Origin: JBDLID01 sp039715055
Lineage (GTDB): Bacteria > Desulfobacterota > Desulfobulbia > Desulfobulbales > Desulfocapsaceae
Direction: 5' to 3'
Assembly: GCA_039715055.1 (NCBI GenBank)
Contig: JBDLID010000043.1
Span: forward strand, 1 to 22,934
DNA length: 22,934 bases
Shown here: piece by piece, positions 14,186-21,111 of the stretch
Position numbering within the stretch: the first letter of the stretch is position 1
Layout of the letters: each line of letters begins with the position of its first letter
Translations under genes and position numbers: made by a program
Notes under the pieces: generated by a model
Seen by the model: only the letters and a program-made list of their open reading frames with translations
The model's database searches: none
What the model was told of the DNA's origin: nothing

Positions 14186-15208
14186 TCAGGCTGTCTCGTC
14201 TGCAGCATAACGCTCCGCCAGTTCGAAATATCGGGCGGCCTGCTCACGGCAGGAATCGGCGACCGCCTTGTCCACACCTGGATCGGCAGCGGTGAAGAGA
14301 CCAATTTTGCCACGGACATAGGCACGGTAACATTTATAGAAGTTTAGCATCCCCGCAAGAGTCGCATCGCCCGACTGGGCTATAAATCGCCTGATAAAAT
14401 AGTCGGACAGTTCATCAAGTTCATGAAAATCGAGGTCCATGGCCAAAAAGGCCACATCAGCCGCCACATCGGAGTAGCGAAAACGCTCATTGAACTCAAT
14501 ACAGTCAAAAATGTAAACCTTATCCGCAAGGCAGATATTGGCAGAATAGAGGTCACCGTGACAGTCCCTGATCCGCCCCTCATCTATACGCTGCTGAAAC
14601 CGATCCTCTAAAGTGAGAAAATCAGCAGCATAGGCCTTGATCTTCTCAAAGCGTTCCCGGTCCAGCCCTGGGCTGCCGATAAAAGATTCGGTCTGGTCAA
14701 AATTCTCCAGGACATTGACTCCCACTGAATCGGCCTTGCCGAAAACAGCCAGGGCTTCACCACCTGTTGCTTCGCTGTAAAAGGGGACAAGGACATCAAT
14801 GATACGGTCCAGTTCAGACTCATTGAGTCCGCCGGCCTTAACCACCCGCCCCATCATCTTCTCTTCCGGCATCCTGGCCATTTTTACCCCGTACTCCACA
14901 ACCTCGCCGGGCCCGCCGAGCGAAAACCGGTCACCATCGAGGTTGATGGTCACCACCTCAAGATAGATCTCGGGACAAAGTCTGCGATTGAGAACAAGCT
15001 CCTGTTCACAGCATAACTTTCGTTTTTGCAGAGTGGAAAAATCGAGGAAACCGAAATCGACCTCTTTTTTCCACTTATAGACAAAATCACCGGCCACGTG
15101 GACAAAGGAAATATGGGTCTGGATCAGCTGCACCTCGTCCACACTTCCTGAATGACTGGCCGGATCCATGAGAAAATTGACGTAGGGCGGCAGGGTTGCA
15201 TCACTCAT
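14186..15208 (-). CDS. Aminoglycoside-phosphotransferase-like kinase (COG2187 type)
   Basis: A 340-residue protein with the protein-kinase-like fold of aminoglycoside and choline phosphotransferases. The candidate nucleotide-anchoring lysine is K45 (V-Y-K-W-K-K). The catalytic loop is H217-G-D219-L-Y-S-A-N224, and the metal-binding aspartate is D235 (I-F-D-C-I-E-F). The sequence fits the COG2187 family rather than resistance enzymes, so antibiotic inactivation is unlikely; the real substrate is unknown. ATG 15208 has a strong ribosome binding site (AAGGAGTGATAACA), which rules out the upstream start at 15250. The downstream kinase gene is 7 bases away, and fused versions of the two are common. 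Confidence 0.8.
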   Translation of the reverse strand: MSDATLPPYVNFLMDPASHSGSVDEVQLIQTHISFVHVAGDFVYKWKKEVDFGFLDFSTLQKRKLCCEQELVLNRRLCPEIYLEVVTINLDGDRFSLGGPGEVVEYGVKMARMPEEKMMGRVVKAGGLNESELDRIIDVLVPFYSEATGGEALAVFGKADSVGVNVLENFDQTESFIGSPGLDRERFEKIKAYAADFLTLEDRFQQRIDEGRIRDCHGDLYSANICLADKVYIFDCIEFNERFRYSDVAADVAFLAMDLDFHELDELSDYFIRRFIAQSGDATLAGMLNFYKCYRAYVRGKIGLFTAADPGVDKAVADSCREQAARYFELAERYAADETA

Positions 15209-15290
15209 TGTTATCACTCCTTGTAAATTAGATAATTTCAGGAAGACCAACTTACCAAAAGAGGGCCGATGAGTAAACCACCACTATTTC

Positions 15291-15319
15291 TTTACCGAAG
15301 TCTTTGATCATGCTAGAGT
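15291..15319 (+). promoter_or_regulatory. Possible promoter for the class-V PLP enzyme gene
   Basis: TTTACC (15291-15296), a 17-base spacer and TAGAGT (15314-15319) with an extended TGC. The 9-base direct repeat AGTCTTTGA at 15299-15307 and 15317-15325 overlaps the spacer and the -10 box with an 18-base period and could be an activator or repressor site. Confidence 0.4.
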
Positions 15320-15375
15320 CTTTGAGACCGTCAGGACAGTGGTCAACCTGCAGTAGCAACCCTTTGGATTCAACT

Positions 15376-16536
15376 ATGTTTGATAAAAAAACAGATCTTT
15401 TTCAAAACAGCAAAAGCCTCTTCCTCGGTCACTGCTCCATCTCCCCCCTTTTTCAAGGGGCCGCAGATGCCATCATTGACTACCACCGTGAGATGGCAGC
15501 AGGCGGCATCACTGCCCTTCCACAGTTCTTTGAAACCATGGACCGGTTTCATAAAAACGGGGCCCGCTTTCTTCACACCGAGAAGAAAAATATCTCCTAT
15601 GTGCACAATACTGCGGAGGCAATGGGGCTGATTGCCAACGGCTACCCCTTTGAGGCCGGCGAAGAGGTTATCAGTTACATCCACGAGTACCCGTCCAATC
15701 ATTACCCGTGGCGTCTCCAGGAAAATCGAGGCGTCAGGCTGAAACTGCTGCCTGACCGTGCCGCACCCGCAATGCCCCTGCGGCCCAATCAGCCCAACGG
15801 CTGGTCCATGGAAGATCTGGAATCGCTGGTCACCGACCGAACCCGGCTGCTGGCAGTCAGTCATGTCCAGTTCGCCACCGGCTATGCAGCCGACCTATAC
15901 GAGCTGGGACAATTCTGTAAAGAGCGTAATATCGACCTGGTCGTAGACTGCGCCCAGAGCCTTGGCTGTTTGCCGGTCTATCCGGAAAAATATCATATCA
16001 GTGCTCTCGCCGCCTCATCCTGGAAATGGCTCATGGGTCCCAAGGGATCGGGGTTCTTCTATACCAGTGAAAAATTTCGTAAAAAGATTCAAACAACCAT
16101 GACCGGGGCGGCCATGATGAAACAGGGGCTCGACTACCTGAACCATGACTGGGCGCCTCTTGACGATGGACAACGCTTTGAATACTCAACTCTGCCCTGG
16201 GATCATATCAGTGGACTGAACGCGATCTTCGAACAGATTTTTATCGACCAGGATATGGTCGAGCTGCGCGATGAAGTTTTCCGACTGCAGGATATTCTCG
16301 CTGGTGAGCTGGACCCGGATCTTGTCGAAATCAACCGTTTTGAAAATAATCACCGGTCCGGCATCCTGACCGCGGTTGTCAAGACGGAACTTGCAAAGTT
16401 GAGCAGAGACCTGTTACAGCAACAACTGGTCGTTACCAGCCAGGGAGGCTACCTGAGGCTTGCGCCCCATTTTTATATGAGTGATGAACAGATGGTGCAG
16501 GCAGCCGGGTTGATCAACCAGGCTGTGAGATCGTAA
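15376..16536 (+). CDS. Class-V aminotransferase-fold PLP enzyme
   Basis: A 386-residue PLP enzyme of the NifS/SufS and isopenicillin-N-epimerase superfamily. The Schiff-base lysine is K217 (S-S-W-K-W-L-M-G-P-K-G), and the aspartate that holds the pyridine nitrogen is D191 (V-D-C-A-Q-S-L-G). The segment V-S-H-V-Q-F-A-T-G (161-169) is also typical. I see no conserved cysteine loop near the C-terminus, so cysteine desulfurase is unlikely; an aminotransferase, epimerase or kynureninase-like enzyme is more plausible. The start at ATG 15376 is preferred because the family begins near here; an upstream ATG at 15304 would add 24 residues not typical of the family and lies within the predicted promoter. 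The stop shares one base with the start of a small membrane protein gene. Confidence 0.8.
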   Translation: MFDKKTDLFQNSKSLFLGHCSISPLFQGAADAIIDYHREMAAGGITALPQFFETMDRFHKNGARFLHTEKKNISYVHNTAEAMGLIANGYPFEAGEEVISYIHEYPSNHYPWRLQENRGVRLKLLPDRAAPAMPLRPNQPNGWSMEDLESLVTDRTRLLAVSHVQFATGYAADLYELGQFCKERNIDLVVDCAQSLGCLPVYPEKYHISALAASSWKWLMGPKGSGFFYTSEKFRKKIQTTMTGAAMMKQGLDYLNHDWAPLDDGQRFEYSTLPWDHISGLNAIFEQIFIDQDMVELRDEVFRLQDILAGELDPDLVEINRFENNHRSGILTAVVKTELAKLSRDLLQQQLVVTSQGGYLRLAPHFYMSDEQMVQAAGLINQAVRS

Positions 16537-16694
16537 TGGAAGAGTTGCTGAGCTGGATTCTTGTCCGGACTTCAAGGATCCTGGACTGGCTCCTTGTCTT
16601 TGCAGCAGTTTTCGGTCTTGTCTTTCTCTGTCAATTCATGGTGAATTTTTACAAGGAGCCGGAAGAAAAAGACCACGATGACGATTCAGCATGA
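16536..16694 (+). CDS. 52-residue single-pass membrane protein, coupled to the PLP enzyme
   Basis: The stop of the PLP enzyme gene and this start overlap in TAATG, so translation is coupled. The protein begins M-E-E-L-L-S-W-I-L-V-R and has one hydrophobic helix at about 17-37 (L-D-W-L-L-V-F-A-A-V-F-G-L-V-F-L). It ends in a highly acidic tail (E-P-E-E-K-D-H-D-D-D). The likely topology is a single membrane span with a charged C-terminus. I do not recognise a family. The overlap, the intact frame and a plausible membrane segment argue that it is real; its small size leaves some doubt. Confidence 0.6.
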   Translation: MEELLSWILVRTSRILDWLLVFAAVFGLVFLCQFMVNFYKEPEEKDHDDDSA

Positions 16695-16721
16695 CTCTAT
16701 GCCGTAAACGAGAATGCAACC

Positions 16722-16778
16722 CTTCTCTTCCCGGCTGCAGCCCCCGGATAGCTTCATCCGGAGGCTGCACATGAGAAG
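16722..16778. terminator. Terminator between convergent genes
   Basis: GCAGCC-C-CCGGAT (16737-16749) pairs with ATCCGG-A-GGCTGC (16756-16768) with one mismatch and a 6-base loop. CTTCTC/GAGAAG arms (16722-16727 and 16773-16778) can extend it. It lies between the small membrane protein gene and the oppositely oriented secreted protein gene. T-runs are modest. Confidence 0.6.
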
Positions 16779-16816
16779 AACAGGGAGTCTTGTTTCTTTA
16801 CTGGTATTTGACAATA

Positions 16817-17779
16817 CTATTTTTTATTGCCCTTGCCGTTATTGCCCTTATCGGACTTGCCGCCCTTGTTGCCTTTATCACTGCCGTTAGAACCGTTGTT
16901 GCCGCTGTTACCCGGGCCACCGCTTGATGAGCGGCCTCCCTTATCACTTTTGCCACCGGACTTGCCGCCTGCGTTACTGACACCGCCCCTGGAATCGGGA
17001 CCGGCATCACGACCGCCCTTGCCCTGACCACTGTTGCCGGCAACGGTGTCGCTGTCACTGAGTCCGAGCCCTTTATCACCACTGGATTCCTTGCTGGTGG
17101 CACGGCCATGACCTTTGTTCCAGCCCGACCTGGTATCCCTGGCAGTTGCCTCGGCAATCTCGGCGCTGCTGTTGACTGAATCTTCAGCGTCGTAGGCCTC
17201 TTCTGTGGAAACACCTTTAGCTTTACCCTTGCCCTTACCATGCCCGAGGCCCAAGGCGCCGGGATGGACTCCAAGTTCATGGGCGATCTGCCCCAAGCCA
17301 TAGCCCTCCTCACGCATATCGGCAATATCACTTTTCATGACACCGGCAAGCTCGCTGACCGACTCATCATATGCCTCATTGGCCTTATCAAGATCTGCCT
17401 GAGCCTTGTCAACATCTTCCTGGGTGCCGCTTTCCTCTGCGGCGGCAAGGTCTTCTTCCGCATCAACCACATCCTGGTATGCATCCGCCGTTGCCTCATT
17501 GGGCTGAGCTGCTGCTGCATCAGCCAGGTTGGAAGCATGCTGGGCCTGGGCCGGATTGGAAAAACTCGGCTCCTCTACCTCTGCTTCCGGTTCTGCAGGT
17601 TCACCTTCCACGTCACCATCATCGGCTTCTTCCTCACCGGGCTCAGTCTCTCCGGCAGTGGCACCATCATCAGTGGTTTCCTCTCCCGACGAAGCCCCTT
17701 CATCTGCACTATAGGCTGGCTGCCCCGAACCGATTATAAGAAAAATGACGGCAATCAGGTAAATCCATAGTTTTTTCAT
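16817..17779 (-). CDS. Secreted low-complexity protein of an ECF sigma operon
   Basis: A 320-residue exported protein of unknown function. A signal peptide (1-24) likely ends at A-Y-S/A. Then come an acidic Glu/Asp/Gly/Pro-rich region (26-72), an Ala/Glu/Asp-rich helical stretch that may form a coiled coil (about 98-140), and a compact segment I-A-D-M-R-E-E-G-Y-G-L-G-Q-I-A-H-E-L-G-V (152-171) that looks like a helix-turn-helix. The tail (about 225-320) is Gly/Ser/Asn/Lys-rich and strongly basic. So the protein is acidic at one end and basic at the other. The start at ATG 17779 overlaps the previous stop in ATGA, with AAAGGAGAACAGG upstream. It ends the ECF sigma operon and may be an effector or envelope ligand of it. 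Confidence 0.75.
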   Translation of the reverse strand: MKKLWIYLIAVIFLIIGSGQPAYSADEGASSGEETTDDGATAGETEPGEEEADDGDVEGEPAEPEAEVEEPSFSNPAQAQHASNLADAAAAQPNEATADAYQDVVDAEEDLAAAEESGTQEDVDKAQADLDKANEAYDESVSELAGVMKSDIADMREEGYGLGQIAHELGVHPGALGLGHGKGKGKAKGVSTEEAYDAEDSVNSSAEIAEATARDTRSGWNKGHGRATSKESSGDKGLGLSDSDTVAGNSGQGKGGRDAGPDSRGGVSNAGGKSGGKSDKGGRSSSGGPGNSGNNGSNGSDKGNKGGKSDKGNNGKGNKK

Positions 17780-18927
17780 ATCCTGTTCTCCTTTGGCTTT
17801 TCGGCTTTTACCCGGCTAAAGAGTAAAAGCCCTTTTGTAAGTTGGTGATAGTTGTTGTTTATCTGCAGGGATTCCGCCTCGCCAAACCAGCTCAAACGAA
17901 TTCTTTTCGCCTTCGGGCTGCCAAGCTCGTCGATCATAATCCGCCTCAACTGAGAGACCATGGTCTTTGCGGAACGCTTCCCTTCTGCAGCAAAACCGAC
18001 CAGGTCAAGCTGTAAATCCGGATTTGCACTCAGGACGGCGATAACCGGCATGAGCTCTCTTCTTTTGTCTTCTTCGGGCCGCTCCGGGTCCAGCAGAATT
18101 TTCTGATTGAGGATGATTCTTCTGGCACCGACACGGTAAACCCGGTAGCTGTAGTCACCGGCACTGTTGAGATGCTGCACGGCCCGGAACGCCCAGCGGC
18201 CGGTACGGTAGTTGGCAAGATATTGTTGCCAGACGGAAATCTCACGCCCACTGTCACCCAGCTGCTGGTTGATGAGCCCCGTGTTGTACAGGGCGCCGGG
18301 ATGGTCAGGCGAAAGTGCCAGGACCTTTCGATAAAACTCCAGTGACTCCTCAAGCTCACCGCTCTGCAGGTAATTATGGCCAAGATTGAGAAGTAGCGGC
18401 AGCGCCTGCTGGTTACCAGTCAATGCCCTCTGGTAGCTGAGTCGTTCCTGCTCCAGATCCCCCTGGGCAAGATAGGCCATGCCTTGCCAGAGCGCGTATT
18501 CGGGATTGTCCGGATTGAGTTGACCGGCCTGGGTCAACAGGGCCAATGCCTGGTCCGGCCTGTCAGCAACAAGGAGCCCCCTGCCCACCAGAAACGAGGC
18601 CTCACCATTTTCACTGAGAGCAGCAGCCAGGTTCGGTTGATCACCATCATGACTCCGTGATGGCGGATCGAGAAGGCTGGACGCCTGCATTCCGAGAAAA
18701 AAGGTGAGACAGAGAACCAGGCCCGCCGCTGCCAGTCGGAGCGGCTGCAGGGTTATGGTGTGAGAAGCGGTAAAAAAACTCGACACTTTTTCGAAAAAAG
18801 ACGGTTTTCTCCTCTTCAACCGCTGCATCACCTGACGACTTAACTCCGCCGGCGGTTCCTGCTCCTCCAGGTGAGTCAGCAGCTCCTCCAGCCGGTCCTT
18901 ACTGATCATCATTTCTGTGTCGACCAT
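17776..18927 (-). CDS. Membrane protein, putative anti-sigma factor with TPR and OmpA-like periplasmic region
   Basis: A 383-residue protein. Residues 1-62 are charged and cytosolic (D-R-L-E-E-L-L-T-H-L then R-L-K-R-R-K), with no zinc-binding His/Cys motif. One membrane helix lies at about 63-86. TPR-like repeats occupy about 105-240. A C-terminal domain (about 270-372) has the pattern of a degenerate OmpA-like fold (L-Q-L-D-L-V-G-F-A-A-E-G-K-R). The gene directly follows an ECF sigma gene and overlaps it by 29 bases, as anti-sigma genes often do, so residues 1-62 probably bind the sigma factor; this is inferred. ATG 18927 is chosen because GGGAGA lies 9 bases upstream. From about 137 it is clearly paralogous to the lipoprotein encoded at 19579-20715. 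Confidence 0.75.
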   Translation of the reverse strand: MVDTEMMISKDRLEELLTHLEEQEPPAELSRQVMQRLKRRKPSFFEKVSSFFTASHTITLQPLRLAAAGLVLCLTFFLGMQASSLLDPPSRSHDGDQPNLAAALSENGEASFLVGRGLLVADRPDQALALLTQAGQLNPDNPEYALWQGMAYLAQGDLEQERLSYQRALTGNQQALPLLLNLGHNYLQSGELEESLEFYRKVLALSPDHPGALYNTGLINQQLGDSGREISVWQQYLANYRTGRWAFRAVQHLNSAGDYSYRVYRVGARRIILNQKILLDPERPEEDKRRELMPVIAVLSANPDLQLDLVGFAAEGKRSAKTMVSQLRRIMIDELGSPKAKRIRLSWFGEAESLQINNNYHQLTKGLLLFSRVKAEKPKENRI

Positions 18928-19468
18928 CTTCAAGTTCTCCCATCCTGACCTGCAGGGCCGCAAGGGATCTCTGCAGACGCATCTTCACACCACTCAAAGA
19001 GAGATCAAACAAACCGGCCAGCTCCTTTAAAGGAGTAGAGTATGTGTACCTGAGAATCAGCAACTCCCGGTTCTCCGTGGAGAGTGCCTCCATGCTCTCG
19101 ACCATCAGATCGAGCTGCTGCCGATGTTCAGCCCGGCTGTCAGGCTGCTGCTCCGGTGGAGTCGCCCGCTCTTCCAGCTGATCACTGTTAAAAACTCTTC
19201 TCTGCTGTTTTCTGCTCCAGTCCCTGGCATGATTCATACTGATAGTGTAGAGCCAGGAAAAAAAGGAGCGGCCATTATCATAGAGGTCGAGTTTTTCGTA
19301 GACCTTGCAGAACAACTCCTGAGTTAGCTCCGCAGCATCGTCCGCTGACTGACAATGTCGATACATCAGGTTGTAGATCTGTCTCTGGTAACGGATGACA
19401 AGCAGTTCATATTGACTCTTGCGACCTGTCAGTACCTGGTGGACAATCTGTTCATCTGAGGGTTCCAT
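18899..19468 (-). CDS. ECF-type RNA polymerase sigma factor
   Basis: A 189-residue sigma-70 family member with only the two ECF domains. Region 2 spans about 20-90 (Y-E-L-L-V-I-R-Y-Q-R-Q-I-Y-N-L, then D-D-A-A-E-L-T-Q-E-L-F, then F-F-S-W-L-Y-T-I-S-M-N). Region 4 spans about 130-178, with the helix-turn-helix L-K-E-L-A-G-L-F-D-L-S-L-S-G-V-K-M-R-L. No long C-terminal extension or SnoaL domain is present. The start at ATG 19468 lacks a good Shine-Dalgarno, which may keep its expression low. A predicted promoter lies just upstream. The downstream membrane protein gene overlaps it by 29 bases and probably encodes its anti-sigma factor. Confidence 0.92.
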   Translation of the reverse strand: MEPSDEQIVHQVLTGRKSQYELLVIRYQRQIYNLMYRHCQSADDAAELTQELFCKVYEKLDLYDNGRSFFSWLYTISMNHARDWSRKQQRRVFNSDQLEERATPPEQQPDSRAEHRQQLDLMVESMEALSTENRELLILRYTYSTPLKELAGLFDLSLSGVKMRLQRSLAALQVRMGELEDGRHRNDDQ

Positions 19469-19498
19469 AGTTCGTACTGTTTGTCTGGCTACTGTTTA

Positions 19499-19527
19499 TA
19501 TATACGAAGCAAATGGAAAATGGTCAC
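19499..19527 (-). promoter_or_regulatory. Predicted promoter of the ECF sigma operon
   Basis: GTGACC (19522-19527), a 17-base spacer and TATATA (19499-19504) on the minus strand, about 31 bases before the sigma ATG. The -10 box fits sigma-70. No obvious ECF-type GAAC/TC pair was seen, so autoregulation cannot be claimed from sequence. Confidence 0.45.
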
Positions 19528-19547
19528 ATGGGTGGATGCTTTTTTTG

Positions 19548-19586
19548 AAAAAAAGGGCCAGGTCACAGATCCTAGCTCCTACCTGG
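19548..19586 (-). terminator. Terminator after the TPR lipoprotein gene
   Basis: On the minus strand CCAGGT (19581-19586) pairs with ACCTGG (19558-19563) and is followed by CCC and T7. The lipoprotein stop codon lies at the base of the loop. It separates the lipoprotein gene from the sigma operon, though it may be leaky. Confidence 0.6.
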
Positions 19587-20715
19587 TTATAAAAAAACTG
19601 ACCGACTCGTCAATAACATGAGTCTTTCTGTTCTGCCGGAGTTTTTCCGGCTGCTTGAACCAGCTGACTCTGATCTTATTTTTCTTGATCTCCGGATACT
19701 TTTTAAGGAGAAATTTCTTGATGGAGACCGCCCGTTTTTCTGCCAGTTTCCTGTTGTTTTTCTGATAAACAACCACCTGCAGGGTCCCCTTGTTCAGGTT
19801 TTTGAAGATGGTCCCGATCAGCTCAAGAGAGGGGTGGGAGCTCGGATCGATTTTAGCACTGAACGGTTCAAACCAGATCTTCTCAATGGTGACCTTTCTT
19901 GCGGCCAGCTGATAGTTGCGGTAGGAATAATCCTTTAAACCGTTGAGATGAATAACTGCCCTGCGCGCCATACCACCAGATGGATACAGGGCGAGGTACT
20001 CGAGCCAGGCCCGTTTCTCTTCCGGTGTCCTCCCCAGCCGCGACATGATCAGAGCCCGGTTGTAGAGGGAGGAGGGGCTGGCCGGCCAGATCTTCAAAGC
20101 CCTTTTGTAATAGTTCAACGCGGTTTTATACTGGCGGGCCTTAAAACGGTTGTGGCCGAGATAAATCAGGGACTGGAGATGTTCTTTGTCACGGCGCAAT
20201 GCCATCTCATAGCTCTTGCGTTCCTGCTTTCTCTGGTTGAGGGTGCCGTAAGCCAGCCCCTGCCAGAAGAGAAAATCCGGATTTTTGGGTTTCAACCGGC
20301 TGGCCTTTTTCAGATAGGAAAGTGCCTTTTTATTCTTTTTTTGCGCCAGCAGAAAACGCCCATAATAGTAATTGGACAAGGCGCTGTTCGGGTTTGCCTT
20401 GACCTCCCGGCGGAAACTATCCTCCCCTTGAGAATAATCCTTTTTCTCCAGGTAATAGTCACCCTGGACCGTATGCTTGACCACATTACCAGCACTTTTC
20501 ATGGCATCACCGGCGCCCGACAGAGCACCGCTGATATCCTTACTGGTGACACAGCCGCCCAGGGAAAACATTGTGCAAAGAAATAAAACCAGCCATCCGG
20601 CTGTAACAAGTTGTTGCAGGGTGTACTTTATAGTTTGCATTTGACTGATAATTGATCGTTTTTTTATCACAGGGACTATGGTGGGAAAATACCTGTGGAT
20701 TTTCATGCTTTTCAT
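19579..20715 (-). CDS. TPR/OmpA-like lipoprotein, paralog of the putative anti-sigma protein
   Basis: A 378-residue protein. A hydrophobic segment at 38-52 ends in lipobox L-G-G-C (cysteine 55). The n-region is unusually long (about 37 residues), so ATG 20640 (residue 26) is an alternative start; however, only ATG 20715 has a strong ribosome binding site (GAGGTGGACTGAG). After the cysteine come a short helix, TPR-like repeats (about 85-245) and a C-terminal domain (about 270-375). Blocks shared with the neighbouring membrane protein include W-Q-G-x-A-Y, Q-E-R-x-S-Y, L-G-H-N, R-A-V-x-H-L-N, D-Y-S-Y-R and I-R-x-S-W-F. It is strongly basic (many Lys), unlike the paralog. No membrane-crossing sigma-binding part is present, so it is likely an envelope-located free copy of the sensor module. 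Confidence 0.8.
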   Translation of the reverse strand: MKSMKIHRYFPTIVPVIKKRSIISQMQTIKYTLQQLVTAGWLVLFLCTMFSLGGCVTSKDISGALSGAGDAMKSAGNVVKHTVQGDYYLEKKDYSQGEDSFRREVKANPNSALSNYYYGRFLLAQKKNKKALSYLKKASRLKPKNPDFLFWQGLAYGTLNQRKQERKSYEMALRRDKEHLQSLIYLGHNRFKARQYKTALNYYKRALKIWPASPSSLYNRALIMSRLGRTPEEKRAWLEYLALYPSGGMARRAVIHLNGLKDYSYRNYQLAARKVTIEKIWFEPFSAKIDPSSHPSLELIGTIFKNLNKGTLQVVVYQKNNRKLAEKRAVSIKKFLLKKYPEIKKNKIRVSWFKQPEKLRQNRKTHVIDESVSFFITR

Positions 20716-20816
20716 CTCAGTCCACCTCGCATGATTCCAACAATCCTTTTTGGGTTTCCAGGGAAGCGGTGAGCCCGGCCATAAACTGGAGTAATGTTGT
20801 GCCGTCTATACAGCTA

Positions 20817-20845
20817 TCATTAGTCCGCGAATTTTTGTCAGTCAA
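20817..20845 (-). promoter_or_regulatory. Sigma-70-like promoter of the TPR lipoprotein gene
   Basis: TTGACT (20840-20845), a 17-base spacer and TAATGA (20817-20822) on the minus strand. The transcript would start near 20810 and have a leader of about 95 bases before ATG 20715. The leader contains complementary CCAG/CTGG segments that may fold. Confidence 0.55.
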
Positions 20846-21111
20846 ATTTTTCACCCCACAATTTCCTGAAAATATTATAAAGGTGACAAAGATCCTTATT
20901 CCATAAGGGGTTCAAGCTAATTTATTATGGGAACGACCTTGTCACAAACGACTCTCATTACTCACCATCAAGCAATACTTGCAAAAGCCACCTCCTTTGA
21001 CTATTATCACCCATTCTCTATTGACTTGACTGTAAACACTTTGAAAATTCAGAGCTCTCCCCTCTGCAAACACACCTTTTTTCTCAATCTAACGAATTGT
21101 CAGGATTCCGA
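20846..21111. other. Gene-free stretch upstream of secDF
   Basis: Together with the lipoprotein leader this makes about 400 bases without a convincing gene. It holds a small hairpin (CCTTAT/ATAAGG, 20894-20908) and repeated TTGACT boxes (20998-21035), which could form a weak plus-strand promoter for secDF. An ORF at 20927-21115 overlaps the secDF start in another frame and has no ribosome binding site. Confidence 0.4.

Noticed and set aside
14186..15208. Antibiotic resistance gene (aminoglycoside phosphotransferase)
   Set aside because: The sequence fits the chromosomal COG2187 family linked to an AAA-type kinase, with no mobile-element context, so resistance is unlikely.
15376..16536. Cysteine desulfurase (NifS/SufS)
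   Set aside because: No conserved active-site cysteine loop is seen near the C-terminus and no iron-sulfur cluster assembly genes are nearby.
16817..17100. Tandem repeat or CRISPR-like array
   Set aside because: Repetition comes from Gly/Ser/Asn/Lys codons of the protein tail; there are no regular spacers or conserved direct repeats.
16827..17770. Long plus-strand ORFs opposite the secreted protein gene
   Set aside because: They arise from the low-complexity Gly/Ser/Lys and acidic codons of the minus-strand gene, which has the ribosome binding site, signal peptide and operon overlap.
20765..20810. Possible c-di-GMP (GEMM-like) riboswitch in the lipoprotein leader
   Set aside because: On the minus strand GACGGCA and a GGCCGGGCTCACC segment recall the 3' part of the class-I motif, but the conserved 5' half is absent and the closing stem is too short.
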